Source of the DNA: Liolophura sinensis
Taxonomy: Eukaryota; Mollusca; Polyplacophora; Chitonida; Chitonidae
DNA length: 64,000 nt
Reading direction: 5' to 3'
NCBI RefSeq assembly: GCF_032854445.1
Contig: NC_088295.1
Span: 65,143,249-65,207,248, forward strand
The notes beneath the pieces are model-generated. The model did no database searches. It was given only the letters and a program-made list of their open reading frames with translations, and was not told the DNA's origin. Position numbers and translations under genes: made by a program. Shown piece by piece: positions 44,835-58,025 of this stretch. Numbering within the stretch: the stretch's first letter is position 1; each line of letters starts with the position of its first letter.

Positions 44835-46184
44835 CTCTCTCTAGAGAACTTATGAGAGGAAGTAATGGAGTGGAAATCGATACTTGTTGTGTACAATTAC
44901 AAACTTAACATGAAGACAAGACAAGAAACATAATCGGCTAAATCCACACACAGCCTGAATTTCTCAATACGTGATGAAGAATCTATTCTCTTGAGCAAAA
45001 CATGAGAAAAGGCAAAGAAGAACATTTTTTACAGACCTTCGCCACCTTTTGCGTGTTAAGCATACGTGATAACCACTACAATACGGAACTATTGCGGTAT
45101 ATGATCTATGTTTTTTGGCATCTCATGCACGAATGATCTACTGTAAAATACTTATTATTCGCTGCAATTTTACTTTCGCGAATTTTCTACTAAGATTTGT
45201 CCGCGAGAATTAATTTTCGCGTATGTAAGAGAATACTTAGAAAATAAAAACGGATGTGAAAGTCTTAACATTTTCCAAGATATAATATGGCCGAAATGAT
45301 TCAAGCACGTAAAGCATGTATCATCATGGGTGGCTTTTATCCCGCTTTGTTGCCTGCAGTGTCGCTAATTCTCGTGATCTGGATCAAAGATTAAAACAAT
45401 TGAAAATGGATTATGACTTCGTGAGAAGATTACTTTCGCACCCACTTAAATCAATAATCAGCACTTTTAAACACCTGGCAAAGGGATCTGTCACCTTTTC
45501 AACGGTTCAAGGGAAAACATATGAATTTACCATTATCGGCGGCCACTCACTCATTATTTATCAAGCAACACAGAAAGTTGTGTATTGTTTTCCGTTTTTA
45601 TCGCCCTCTGTAGCAGGTCAGAAACCGCACACATTGCCGTAGCTGTCAAATGGCCATTGTCTTGTTGTACACACTTCACAGTTTGTTTAGAAGCTCACCC
45701 ATTTAATCAACAGGAAACACACAGCCAATGGGATAGTGTGTATCAGAGCGACATTCATTAGAAGCCAACAAGTGCTGGTGTCTACTTTTCTTTCAACTTG
45801 CATAGCGAAGACTGATCAAACCAAAGACAAATAAACTCCCACGTTGTTTTATACCCAGCAAGCAATAGCACCAGAGTGTGTATGCATTTAAACCATAATT
45901 TCCCTTCAGTGCGGTTCCAAAAATGTAACTAGCCCGTCGGGCTTTCTTAGCGCAAACTGCCGACACCTTGGCAAAGATTTCACTTCATTATTACTACTAA
46001 CTGTAGTATATGATTCAGTGTTGGACATTTATTTCGGCTGGAATTATTTTTGGCGGTATATTATTAGGTACTCCACAGTATAAACTTTGGGGGGAAAGAA
46101 ACTCATTTGGTGCAACTGACCAAAAGGAAATCGCCACTAAGGCCGTTAACACATCTTTGTGATAACTTCGCTTGAGATAAAAAA

Positions 46185-46256
46185 GGTTGTGGCGAAGTTC
46201 GAACTCGCCACCTTCTGCGTGTAAAGCAGAAGTGATAACCACTAAACTACCAAAAG
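46185..46256 (-). pseudogene. decayed tRNA-Val(TAC), unit 17
   Basis: Acceptor unpaired as in unit 1. Confidence 0.75.
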
Positions 46257-46279
46257 GCAAAGAAGAAAAACATACAATA

Positions 46280-46351
46280 GGTTCCGCCGAGGCTCGAACT
46301 CGCGGCCTTCTGCGTGTTAAGCAGACGTGATAACCACTACACTACGGAACC
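46280..46351 (-). tRNA. tRNA-Val(AAC), unit 17, T-stem variant
   Basis: T stem ends CTCGG, giving a G-G mismatch at the base of the stem. Confidence 0.7.
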
Positions 46352-46506
46352 ATTTCGACGAAAACTCTATATTATTGGGCATCTCATGCACGAATGAAGT
46401 ATAACGTTTTGGGGGTGAAAAAACTCATTTCGTGACTCTGACCAAGATAAAATCTCCAGTACGACCATTAACACATCTTCGTGAGGGCTTCAATTGAGAT
46501 AAAACA

Positions 46507-46578
46507 GGCTCTGGCGAGGTTCGAACTCGCGACCTTCTGCGTGTAAAGCAGACGTGATAACCACTACACCACAGAACC
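46507..46578 (-). tRNA. tRNA-Val(TAC), unit 17
   Basis: Acceptor strand CAGAGCC gives a T-G wobble at pair 3; otherwise consensus. Confidence 0.8.
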
Positions 46579-46686
46579 AATAGGTTTTCGTATGTGTTTA
46601 TGGCTTACTTGTGTAGAAGTGTTTGCCATGTCATGAGAAATCAATATGTCCCACGTGGAGGCCACAAGCAAAACGTGGCAAGAGTT

Positions 46687-47088
46687 TTTTTTTGAAAATT
46701 GTTGAGTTTATTCCCAATTTGTCATCAAATACACAAGATTTAACCATGACCGGCTTTCACAAACTTTTGAAATCACAAAGCAGTCTTAATTAAAATAAAA
46801 TATCACAGAGAAGATGACTGCTTTGTGAATAGAACAATTGCACATTAGCCGCTCATTTCAATAAATACACTAATTTATCATTGCGTAATGTACAGAAGAC
46901 TTTTTTTACACAACAGATTTTCTCACAAGATGGCCTATCTAGCCGAAAAAAGTCAACATGAATATGTGTTTTAATAATTCCTTTGGCAGCCTTAACGATG
47001 GCAACAGCATCCCTGTTCCTTTTCTAAAATATTATGCCGTTGCGTGCACACCAAATACTAAGCTGAAGAACACATATGACATACAACC
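46687..47088 (-). mobile_element. LINE tail, unit 17
   Basis: Right target copy has the CGAGG..AGAGGT variant seen in units 5 and 6. Confidence 0.8.
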
Positions 47089-47165
47089 CGAGGCCAGAGG
47101 TGCTTCTAAATCCATGACCCAAAGGCCCAAGAAGTTTGAAAAGAATTAAAGAAATATACCTTACA

Positions 47166-47237
47166 GGTTTCGGCGAGGTTCGAACTCGCGACCTTCTGCG
47201 TGTGAAGCAGACGTGATAACCACTACACTACGAAACC
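47166..47237 (-). tRNA. tRNA-Val(CAC), unit 17
   Basis: Consensus copy. Confidence 0.85.
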
Positions 47238-48582
47238 CTCTCTCTAGAGAACTTATGAGAGGAAGTAATGGAGTGGAAATCGATACTTGTTGTGTACAAT
47301 TACAAACTTAACATGATGGCAAGACAAGAAATATAATCGGCTAAATCCACACACAGCCTGAATTTCTCAATACGTGATGAAGAATCTATTCTCTTGAGCA
47401 AAACATGAGAAAAAGGCAAAGAAGAACATTTTTTTACAGACCTTCGCCACCTTTTGCGTGTTAAGCATACGTGATAACCACTACAATACGGAACTATTGC
47501 GGTATATGATCTATGTTTTATGGCATCTCATGCACGAATGATCTACTGTAAAATACTTATTATTCGCTGCAATTTTACTTTCGCGAATTTTCTACTAAGA
47601 TTTGTCCGCGAGAATTAATTTTCGCGTATGTAAGAGAATACTTAGAAAATAAAAACGGATGTGAAAGTCTTAACATTTTCCAAGATATAATATGGCCGAA
47701 ATGATTCAAGCACGTAAAGCATGTATCATCATGGGTGGCTTTTATCCCGCTTTGTTGCCTGCAGTGTCGCTAATTCTCGTGATCTGGATCAAAGATTAAA
47801 ACAATTGAAAATGGATTATGACTTTGTGAGAAGATTACTTTCGCACCCACTTAAATCAATAATGAGCACTTTTAAACACCTGGCAAAGGGATCTGGTCAC
47901 CTTTTCAACGGTTCAAGGGAAAACATATGAATTTACCATTATCGGCGCCACTCACTCATTATTTATCAAGCAACACAGAAAGTTGTGTATTGTTTTCCGT
48001 TTTTATCGCCCTCTGTAGCAGGTCAGAAACCGCACACATTGCCGTAGCTGTCAAATGGCCATTGTCTTGTTGTACACACTTCACAGTTTGTTAGAAGCTC
48101 ACCCATTTAATCACAGGAAACACACAGCCAATGGGATAGTGTGTATCAGAGCGACATTCATTAGAAGCCAACAAGTGCTGGTGTCTACTTTTCTTTCAAC
48201 TTGCATAGCGAAGACTGATCAAACCAAAGACAAATAAACTCCCACGTTGTTTTATACCCAGCAAGCAATAGCACCAGAGTGTGTATGCATTTAAACCATA
48301 ATTTCCCTTCAGTGCGGTTCAAAAATGTAACTAGCCCGTCGGGCTTTCTTAGCGCAACTGCCGACACCTTGGCATAGATTTCACTTCATTATTACTACTA
48401 ACTGTAGTATATGATTCAGTGTTGGACATTTATTCGGCTGGAATTATTTTTGGCGGTATATTATTAGGTACTCCACAGTATAACTTTGGGGGAAAGAAAC
48501 TCATTTGGTGCAACTGACCAAAAGGAAATCGCCACTAAGGCCGTTAACACATCTTTGTGATAACTTCGCTTGAGATAAAAAA

Positions 48583-48654
48583 GGTTGTGGCGAAGTTCGA
48601 ACTCGCCACCTTCTGCGTGTAAAGCAGAAGTGATAACCACTAAACTACCAAAAG
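48583..48654 (-). pseudogene. decayed tRNA-Val(TAC), unit 18
   Basis: Acceptor unpaired as in unit 1. Confidence 0.75.
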
Positions 48655-48677
48655 GCAAAGAAGAAAAACATACAATA

Positions 48678-48749
48678 GGTTCCGGCGAGGCTCGAACTTG
48701 CGGCCTTCTGCGTGTTAAGCAGACGTGATAACCACTACACTACGGAACC
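48678..48749 (-). tRNA. tRNA-Val(AAC), unit 18, T-stem variant
   Basis: T stem GCGAG changed to GCAAG, an A-C mismatch in the middle of the stem. Confidence 0.7.
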
Positions 48750-49016
48750 ATTTCGACGAAAACTCTATATTATTGGGCATCTCATGCACGAATGACGTAT
48801 AACGTTTTGGGGGTGAAAAAACTCATTTCGTGACTCTGACCAAGATAGAATCTCCAGTACGACCATTAACACATCTTCGTGAGGACTTCAATTGAGATAA
48901 AACAGGTTCTGGCGAGGTTCGAACTCGCGAAAACTCATTTCGTGACTCTGACCAAGATAGAATCTCCAGTACGACCATTAACACATCTTCGTGAGGACTT
49001 CAATTGAGATAAAACA

Positions 49017-49085
49017 GGTTCTGGCGAGGTTCGAACTCGCGACCTTCTGCGTGTAAAGCAGACGTGATAACCACTACACCATATC
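49017..49085 (-). pseudogene. tRNA-Val(TAC) with broken acceptor, unit 18
   Basis: TGATA form as in unit 8. Confidence 0.75.
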
Positions 49086-49193
49086 AATAGGTTTTCATAT
49101 GTGTTTATGGCTTACTTGTGTAGAAGTGTTTGTCATGTCATGAGAAATCAATATGTCCCACGTGGAGGCCACAAGCAAAACGTGGAAAGAGTT

Positions 49194-49594
49194 TTTTTTG
49201 AAAATTGTTGAGTTTATTCCCAATTTGTCATCAAATACACAAGATTTAACCATGACCGGCTTTCACAAACTTTTGAAATCACAAAGCAGTCTTCATTAAA
49301 ATAAAATATCACAGAGGAGATGACTGCTTTGTGAATAGAACAATTGCACATTAGCCGCTCATTTCAATAAATACACTAATTTATCATTGCGTAATGTACA
49401 GAAGACTTTGTTTATACAACAGATTTTCTCACAAGATGGCCTATCTAGCCGAAAAAAGTCAACATGAATACGTGTTTTAACATTTCCTTTGGCAGCCTTA
49501 ACGATGGCAACAGCATCCCTGTTCCTTTTCTAAAATATTATGCCGTTGCGTGCATACCAAATACTAAACTGGAGAACACATATGACATACAACC
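49194..49594 (-). mobile_element. LINE tail, unit 18
   Basis: Left target copy in the GGAAAGAGTT form. Confidence 0.8.
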
Positions 49595-49671
49595 CGTGGC
49601 CAGAGTTGCTTCTAAATCCATGACCCAAAGGCCCAAGAAGTTTAAAAAGAATTAAAGAAATATACCTTACA

Positions 49672-49743
49672 GGTTTCGGCGAGGTTCGAACTCGCGACCT
49701 TCTGCGTGTGAAGCAGACGTGATAACCACTACACTACGAAACC
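49672..49743 (-). tRNA. tRNA-Val(CAC), unit 18
   Basis: Consensus copy. Confidence 0.85.
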
Positions 49744-51005
49744 CTCTCTCTAGAGAACTTATGAGAGGAAGTAATGGAGTGGAAATCGATACTTGTTGTG
49801 TACAATTACAAACTTAACATGAAGACAAGACAAGAAACATGATCGGCTAAATCCACACACAGCCTGAATTTCTCAATACGTGATGAAGAATCTATTCTCT
49901 AGAGCAAAACATGAGAAAAGGCAAAGAAGAACATTTTTTACAGACCTTCGCCACCTTTTGCGTGTTAAGCATACGTGATAACCACTACAATACGGAACTA
50001 TTGCGGTATATGATCTATGTTTTATGGCATCTCATGCACGAATGATCTACTGTAAAATACTTATTATTCGCTGCAATTTTACTTTCGCGGATTTTCTACT
50101 AAGATTTTACTAATGATTTACTAATGATTCAAGCACGTAAAGCATGTATCATCATGGGTGGCTTTTATCCCGCTTTGTTGCCTGCAGTGTCGCTAATTCT
50201 CGTGATCTGGATCAAAGATTAAAACAATTGAAAATGGATTATGACTTCGTGAGAAGATTACTTTCGCACCCACTTAAATCAATAATGAGCACTTTTAAAC
50301 ACCTGGCAAAGGGATCTGTCACCTTTTCAACGGTTCAAGGGAAAACATATGAATTTACCATTATCGGCGCCACTCACTCATTATTTATCAAGCAACACAG
50401 AAAGTTGTGTATTGTTTTCCGTTTTTATCGCCCTCTGTAGCAGGTCAGAAACCGCACACATTGCCGTAGCTGTCAAATGGCCAGTGTCTTGTTGTACACA
50501 CTTCACAGTTTGTTAGAAGCTCACCCATTTAATCACAGGAAACACACAGCCAATGGGATAGTGTGTATCAGAGCGACATTCATTAGAAGCCAACAAGTGC
50601 TGGTGTCTACTTTTCTTTCAACTTGCATAGCGAAGACTGATCAAACCAAAGACAAATAAACTCCCACGTTGTTTTATACCCAGCAAGCAATAGCACCAGA
50701 GTTTGTATGCATTTAAACCATAATTTCCCTTCAGTGCGGTTCAAAAATTTAACTAGCCCATCGGGCTTTCTTAGCGCAACTGCCGACACCTTGGCAAAGA
50801 TTTCACTTCATTATTACTACTAACTGTAGTATATGATTCAGTGTTGGACATTTATTCGGCTGGAATTATATTTGGCGGTATATTATTAGGTACTCCACAG
50901 TATAACTTTGGGGGAAAGAAACTCATTTGGTGCAACTGACCAAAAGGAAATCGCCACTAAGGCCGTTAACACATCTTTGTGATAACTTCGCTTGAAATAA
51001 AAAAT

Positions 51006-51077
51006 GGTTGTTGCGAAGTTCGAACTCGCCACCTTCTGCGTGTAAAGCAGAAGTGATAACCACTAAACTACCAAAAG
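51006..51077 (-). pseudogene. decayed tRNA-Val(TAC), unit 19
   Basis: GTTGTTGCG variant as in unit 9. Confidence 0.75.
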
Positions 51078-51100
51078 GCAAAGAAGAAAAACATACAATA

Positions 51101-51172
51101 GGTTCCGGCGAGGCTCGAACTCGCGGCCTTCTGCGTGTTAAGCAGACGTGATAACCACTACACTACGGAACC
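51101..51172 (-). tRNA. tRNA-Val(AAC), unit 19
   Basis: Consensus copy. Confidence 0.85.
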
Positions 51173-51439
51173 ATTTCGACGAAAACTCTATATTATTGGG
51201 CATCTCATGCACGAATGAAGTATAACGTTTTGGGGGTGAAAAAACTCATTTCGTGACTCTGACCAACATAAAATCTCCAGTACGACCATTAACACATCTT
51301 CGTAAGGACTTCAATTGAGATAAAACAGGTTCTGGCGAGGTTCGAACTCGCGAAAACTCATTTCGTGACTCTGACCAAGATAGAATCTCCAGTACGACCA
51401 TTAACACATCTTCGTGAGGACTTCAATTGAGATAAAACA

Positions 51440-51508
51440 GGTTCTGGCGAGGTTCGAACTCGCGACCTTCTGCGTGTAAAGCAGACGTGATAACCACTAC
51501 ACCATATC
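51440..51508 (-). pseudogene. tRNA-Val(TAC) with broken acceptor, unit 19
   Basis: TGATA form as in unit 8. Confidence 0.75.
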
Positions 51509-51616
51509 AATAGGTTTTCATATGTGTTTATGGCTTACTTGTGTAGAAGTGTTTGTCATGTCATGAGAAATCAATATGTCCCACGTGGAGGCCACAAGCA
51601 AAACGTGGAAAGAGTT

Positions 51617-52016
51617 TTTTTTGAAAATTGTTGAGTTTATTCCCAATTTGTCATCAAATACACAAGATTTAACCATGACCGGCTTTCACAAACTTTTGAA
51701 ATCACAAAGCAGTCTTCATTAAAATAAAATATCACAGAGAAGATGACTGTTTGTGAATAGAACAATTGCACATTAGCCGCTCATTTCAATAAATACACTA
51801 ATTTATCATTGCGTAATGTACAGAAGACTTTGTTTATACAACAGATTTTCTCACAAGATGGCCTATCTAGCCGAAAAAAGTCAACATGAATACGTGTTTT
51901 AACATTTCCTTTGGCAGCCTTAACGATGGCAATAGCATCCCTGTTCCTTTTCTAAAATATTATGCCGTTGCGTGCACACCAAATACTAAACTGAAGAACA
52001 CATATGACATACAACC
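51617..52016 (-). mobile_element. LINE tail, unit 19
   Basis: Target duplications at 51604-51616 and 52017-52029. Confidence 0.8.
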
Positions 52017-52093
52017 CGTGGCCAGAGTTGCTTCTAAATCCATGACCCAAAGGCCCAAGAAGTTTGAAAAGAATAAAAGAAATATACCTTAAA

Positions 52094-52165
52094 GGTTTCG
52101 GCGAGGTTCGAACTCGCGACCTTCTGCGTGTGAAGCAGACGTGATAACCACTACACTACGAAACC
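52094..52165 (-). tRNA. tRNA-Val(CAC), unit 19
   Basis: Consensus body. Confidence 0.85.
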
Positions 52166-53181
52166 CTCTCTCTAGAGAACTTATGAGAGGAAGTAATGGA
52201 GTGGAAATCGATACTTGTTGTGTACAATTACAAACATGAAGACAAGACAAGAAACATGATCGGCTAAATCCACACACAGCCTGAATTTCTCAATACGTGA
52301 TGAAGAATCTTTTCTCTAGAGCAAAACATGAGAAAAGGCAAAGAAGAACATTTTTTACATACCTTCGCCACCTTTTGCGTGTTAAGCATACGTGATAACC
52401 ACTACAATACGGAACTATTGCGGTATATGATCTATGTTTTTTGGCATCTCATGCACGAATGATCTACTGTAAAATACTTATTATTCGCTGCAATTTTACT
52501 TTCGCGAATTTTCTACTAAGATTTGTCCGCGAGAATTAATTTTCGCGTATCTAAGAGAATACTTAGAAAATAAAAACACATGTGAAAGTCTTAACATTTT
52601 CCAAGATATAATATGGCCGAAATGATTCAAGCACGTAAAGCATGTATCATCATGGGTGGCTTTTATCCCGCTTTGTTGCCTGCAGTGTCGCTAATTCTCG
52701 TGATCTGGATCAAAGATTAAAACAATCGAAAATGGATTATGACTTCGTGAGAAGATTACTTTCGCACCCACTGAAATCAATAATGAGCACTTTTAAACAC
52801 CTGGCAAAGGGATCTGTCACCTTTTCAACGGTTCAAGGGAAAACATATGAATTTACCATTATCGGCGCCACTCACTCATTATTTATCAAGCAACACAGAA
52901 AGTTGTGTATTGTTTTCCGTTTTTATCGCCCTCTGTAGCAGGTCAGAAACCGCACACATTGCCGTAGCTGTCAAATGGCCATTGTCTTGTTGTACACACT
53001 TCACAGTTTGTTAGAAGCTCACCCATTTAATCACAGGAAACACACAGCCAATGGGATAGTGTGTATCAGAGCGACATTCATTAGAAGCCAACAAGTGCTG
53101 GCGTCTACTTTTCTTTCAACTTGCATAGCGAAGACTGATCAAACCAAAGACAAATACAAAAAATAAAAAAAACATACAATA

Positions 53182-53253
53182 GGTTCCGGCGAGGCTCGAA
53201 CTCGCGGCCTTCTGCGTGTTAAGCAGACGTGATAACCACTACACTACGGAACC
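53182..53253 (-). tRNA. tRNA-Val(AAC), unit 20
   Basis: Consensus body with the long T-run stop created by the deletion, as in unit 8. Confidence 0.85.
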
Positions 53254-53408
53254 ATTTCGACGAAAACTCTATATTATTGGGCATCTCATGCACGAATGAA
53301 GTATAACGTTTTGGGGGTGAAAAAACTCATTTCGTGACTCTGACCAAGATAAAATCTCCAGTACGACCATTAACACATCTTCGTGAGGACTTCAATTGAG
53401 ATAAAACA

Positions 53409-53480
53409 GGTTCTGGCGAGGTTCGAACTCCCGACCTTCTGCGTGTAAAGCAGACGTGATAACCACTACACCACAGAACC
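53409..53480 (-). tRNA. tRNA-Val(TAC), unit 20, T-stem variant
   Basis: T stem GCGAG changed to GGGAG, a G-G mismatch at pair 2 of the stem. Confidence 0.7.
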
Positions 53481-53588
53481 AATAGGTTTTCATATGTGTT
53501 TATGGCTTACTTGTGTAGAAGTGTTTGCCATGTCATGAGAAATCAATATGTCCCACGTGGAGGCCACAAGCAAAACGTGGCAAGAGTT

Positions 53589-53990
53589 TTTTTTTGAAAA
53601 TTGTTGAGTTTATTCCCAATTTGTCATCAAATACACAAGATTTAACCATGACCGGCTTTCACAAACTTTTGAAATCACAAAGCAGTCTTAATTAAAATAA
53701 AATATCACAGAGAAGATGACTGCTTTGTGAATAGAACAATTGCACATTAGCCGCTCATTTCAATAAATACACTAATTTATCATTGCGTAATGTACAGAAG
53801 ACTTTTTTTACACAACAGATTTTCTCACAAGATGGCCTATCTAGCCGAAAAAAGTCAACATGAATACGTGTTTTAATAATTCCTTTGGCAGCCTTAACGA
53901 TGGCAACAGCATCCCTGTTCCTTTTCTAAAATATTATGCCGTTGCGTGCACACCAAATACTAAACTGAAGAACACATATGACATACAACC
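53589..53990 (-). mobile_element. LINE tail, unit 20
   Basis: Target duplications at 53576-53588 and 53991-54003. Confidence 0.8.
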
Positions 53991-54067
53991 CGTGGCCAGA
54001 GTTGCTTCTAAATCCATGACCCAAAGGCCCAAGAAGTTTGAAAAGAATTAAAGAAATATACCTTACA

Positions 54068-54089
54068 GGTTTCGGCGAGGTTCGAAACC
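54068..54089 (-). pseudogene. tRNA-Val(CAC) internal deletion, unit 20
   Basis: Only 22 of 72 bp remain. The junction lies at a CGAA shared by the T loop and the 5' acceptor end, pointing to a 50-bp deletion through microhomology that removes D and anticodon arms. Confidence 0.85.
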
Positions 54090-55432
54090 CTCTCTCTAGA
54101 GAACTTATGAGAGGAAGTAATGGAGTGGAAATCGATACTTGTTGTGTACAATTACAAACTTAACATGAAGACAAGACAAGAAACATGATCGGCTAAATCC
54201 ACACACAGCCTGAATTTCTCAATACGTGATGAAGAATCTATTCTCTTGAGCAAAACATGAGAAAAGGCAAAGAAGAACATTTTTTACAGACCTTCGCCAC
54301 CTTTTGCGTGTTAAGCATACGTGATAACCACTACAATACGGAACTATTGCGGTATATGATCTATGTTTTTTGGCATCTCATGCACGAATGATCTACTGTA
54401 AAATACTTATTATTCGCTGCAATTTTACTTTCGCGAATTTTCTACTAAGATTTGTCCGCGAGAATTAATTTTCGCGTATGTAAGAGAATACTTAGAAAAT
54501 AAAAACGGATGTGAAAGTCTTAACATTTTCCAAGATATAATATGGCCGAAATGATTCAAGCACGTAAAGCGTGTATCATCATGGGTGGCTTTTATCCCGC
54601 TTTGTTGCCTGCAGTGTCGCTAATTCTCGTGATCTGGATCAAAGATTAAAACAATTGAAAATGGATTATGACTTCGTGAGAAGATTACTTTCGCACCCAC
54701 TTAAATCAATAATGAGCACTTTTAAACACCTGGCAAAGGGATCTGTCACCTTTTCAACGGTTCAAGGGAAAACATATGAATTTACCATTATCGGCGCCAC
54801 TCACTCATTATTTATCAAGCAACACAGAAAGTTGTGTATTGTTTTCCGTTTTTATCGCCCTCTGTAGCAGGTCAGAAACCGCACACATTGCCGTAGCTGT
54901 CAAATGGCCATTGTCTTGTTGTACACACTTCACAGTTTGTTAGAAGCTCACCCATTTAATCACAGGAAACACACAGCCAATGGGATAGTGTGTATCAGAG
55001 CGACATTCATTAGAAGCCAACAAGTGCTGGTGTCTACTTTTCTTTCAACTTGCATAGCGAAGACTGATCAAACCAAAGACAAATAAACTCCCATGTTGTT
55101 TTATACCCAGCAAGCAATAGCACCAGAGTGTGTATGCATTTAAACCATAATTTCCCTTCAGTGCGGTTCAAAAATTTAACTAGCCCATCGGGCTTTCTTA
55201 GCGCAACTGCCGACACCTTGGCAAAGATTTCACTTCATTATTTCACTTCAACTGTAGTATATGATTCAGTGTTGGACATTTATTCGGCTGGAATTATATT
55301 TGGCGGTATATTATTAGGTACTCCACAGTATAACTTTGGGGGAAAGAAACTCATTTGGTGCAACTGACCAAAAGGAAATCGCCACTAAGGCCGTTAACAC
55401 ATCTTTGTGATAACTTCGCTTGAGATAAAAAA

Positions 55433-55504
55433 GGTTGTGGCGAAGTTCGAACTCGCCACCTTCTGCGTGTAAAGCAGAAGTGATAACCACTAAACTACCA
55501 AAAG
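55433..55504 (-). pseudogene. decayed tRNA-Val(TAC), unit 21
   Basis: Acceptor unpaired as in unit 1. Confidence 0.75.
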
Positions 55505-55527
55505 GCAAAGAAGAAAAACATACAATA

Positions 55528-55599
55528 GGTTCCGGCGAGGCTCGAACTCGCGGCCTTCTGCGTGTTAAGCAGACGTGATAACCACTACACTACGGAACC
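55528..55599 (-). tRNA. tRNA-Val(AAC), unit 21
   Basis: Consensus copy. Confidence 0.85.
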
Positions 55600-55866
55600 A
55601 TTTCGACGAAAACTCTATATTATTGGGCATCTCATGCACGAATGAAGTATAACGTTTTGGGGGTGAAAAAACTCATTTCGTGACTCTGACCAAGATAGAA
55701 TCTCCAGTACGACCATTAACACATCTTCGTGAGGACTTCAATTGAGATAAAACAGGTTCTGGCGAGGTTCGAACTCGCGAAAACTCATTTCGTGACTCTG
55801 ACCAAGATAGAATCTCCAGTACGACCATTAACACATCTTCGTGAGGACTTCAATTGAGATAAAACA

Positions 55867-55935
55867 GGTTCTGGCGAGGTTCGAACTCGCGACCTTCTGC
55901 GTGTAAAGCAGACGTGATAACCACTACACCATATC
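55867..55935 (-). pseudogene. tRNA-Val(TAC) with broken acceptor, unit 21
   Basis: TGATA form as in unit 8. Confidence 0.75.
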
Positions 55936-56043
55936 AATAGGTTTTCATATGTGTTTATGGCTTACTTGTGTAGAAGTGTTTGCCATGTCATGAGAAATCA
56001 ATATGTCCCACGTGGAGGCCACAAGCAAAACGTGGAAAGAGTT

Positions 56044-56444
56044 TTTTTTGAAAATTGTTGAGTTTATTCCCAATTTGTCATCAAATACACAAGATTTAAC
56101 CATGACCGGCTTTCACAAACTTTTGAAATCACAAAGCAGTCTTCATTAAAATAAAATATCACAGAGAAGATGACTGCTTTGTGAATAGAACAATTGCACA
56201 TTAGCCGCTCATTTCAATAAATACACTAATTTATCATTGCGTAATGTACAGAAGACTTTGTTTATACAACAGATTTTCTCACAAGATGGCCTATCTAGCC
56301 GAAAAAAGTCAACATGAATACGTGTTTTAACATTTCCTTTGGCAGCCTTAACGATGGCAATAGCATCCCTGTTCCTTTTCTAAAATATTATGCCGTTGCG
56401 TGCACACCAAATACTAAACTGAAGAACACATATGACATACAACC
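56044..56444 (-). mobile_element. LINE tail, unit 21
   Basis: Target duplications at 56031-56043 and 56445-56457. Confidence 0.8.
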
Positions 56445-56521
56445 CGTGGCCAGAGTTGCTTCTAAATCCATGACCCAAAGGCCCAAGAAGTTTGAAAAGA
56501 ATAAAAGAAATATACCTTAAA

Positions 56522-56593
56522 GGTTTCGGCGAGGTTCGAACTCGCGACCTTCTGCGTGTGAAGCAGACGTGATAACCACTACACTACGAAACC
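56522..56593 (-). tRNA. tRNA-Val(CAC), unit 21
   Basis: Consensus body. Confidence 0.85.
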
Positions 56594-57930
56594 CTCTCTC
56601 TAGAGAACTTATGAGAGGAAGTAATGGAGTGGAAATCAATACTTGTTGTGTACAATTACAAACATGAAGACAAGACAAGAAACATGATCGGCTAAATCCA
56701 CACACAGCCTGAATTTCTCAATACGTGATGAAGAATCTATTCTCTAGAGCAAAACATGAGAAAAGGCAAAGAAGAACATTTTTTACATACCTTCGCCACC
56801 TTTTGCGTGTTAAGCATACGTGATAACCACTACAATACGGAACTATTGCGGTATATGATCTATGTTTTTTGGCATCTCATGCACGAATGATCTACTGTAA
56901 AATACTTATTATTCGCTGCAATTTTACTTTCGCGAATTTTCTACTAAGATTTGTCCGCGAGAATTAATTTTCGCGTATCTAAGAGAATACTTAGAAAATA
57001 AAAACGGATGTGAAAGTCTTAACATTTTCCAAGATATAATATGGCCGAAATGATTCAAGCACGTAAAGCATGTATCATCATGGGTGGCTTTTATCCCGCT
57101 TTGTTGCCTGCAGTGTCGCTAATTCTCGTGATCTGGATCAAAAATTAAAACAATTGAAAATGGATTATGACTTCGTGAGAAGATTACTTTCGCACCCACT
57201 GAAATCAATAATGAGCACTTTTAAACACCTGGCAAAGGGATCTGTCACCTTTTCAACGGTTCAAGGGAAAACATATGAATTTACCATTATCGGCGCCACT
57301 CACTCATTATTTATCAAGCAACACAGAAAGTTGTGTATTGTTTTCCGTTTTTATCGCCCTCTGTAGCAGGTCAGAAACCGCACACATTGTCGTAGCTGTC
57401 AAATGGCCATTGTCTTGTTGTACACACTTCACAGTTTGTTAGCAGCCCACCCATTTAATCACAGGAAACACACAGCCAATGGGATAGTGTGTATCAGAGC
57501 GACATTCATTAGAAGCCAACAAGTGCTGGCGTCTACTTTTCTTTCAACTTGCATAGCGAAGACTGATCAAACCAAAGACAAATAAACTCCCACGTTGTTT
57601 TATACCCAGCAAGCAATAGCACCAGAATTTGTATGCATTTAAACCATAATTTCCCTTCAGTGCGGTACAAAAATTTAACTAGCCCATCGGGCTTTCCTAG
57701 CGCAACTGCCGACACCTTGGCAAAGATTTCACTTCATTATTACTACTAACTGTAGTATATGATTCAGTGTTGGACATTTATTCGGCTGGAATTATTTTTG
57801 GCGGTATATTATTAGGTACTCCACAGTATAACTTTGGGGGAAAGAAACTCATTTGGTGCAACTGACCAAAAGGAAATCGCCACTAAGGCCGTTAACACAT
57901 CTTTGTGATAACTTCGCTTGAGATAAAAAA

Positions 57931-58002
57931 GGTTGTTGCGAAGTTCGAACTCGCCACCTTCTGCGTGTAAAGCAGAAGTGATAACCACTAAACTACCAAA
58001 AG
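57931..58002 (-). pseudogene. decayed tRNA-Val(TAC), unit 22
   Basis: GTTGTTGCG variant as in unit 9. Confidence 0.75.
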
Positions 58003-58025
58003 GCAAAGAAGAAAAACATACAATA

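Larger units (their letters stand above)
44835..47237 (-). repeat. array unit 17 (2403 bp, indel-rich)
   Basis: Fragment 45036-45089. Several single-base insertions between 45540 and 46090 suggest residual read errors. Confidence 0.9.
47238..49743 (-). repeat. array unit 18 (2506 bp, TAC-duplication type)
   Basis: Fragment 47441-47494; partial TAC duplicate 48905-48929. Long spacer form. Confidence 0.9.
49744..52165 (-). repeat. array unit 19 (2422 bp; short spacer plus TAC duplication)
   Basis: Fragment 49945-49998; partial TAC duplicate 51328-51352. Confidence 0.9.
52166..54089 (-). repeat. array unit 20 (1924 bp; two deletions)
   Basis: Fragment 52362-52415. Lacks the decayed TAC (420-bp deletion as in units 8 and 10) and most of the CAC gene. 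Confidence 0.9.
54090..56593 (-). repeat. array unit 21 (2504 bp, TAC-duplication type)
   Basis: Fragment 54291-54344; partial TAC duplicate 55755-55779. Local TTTCACTTCA change near 55240. Confidence 0.9.
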
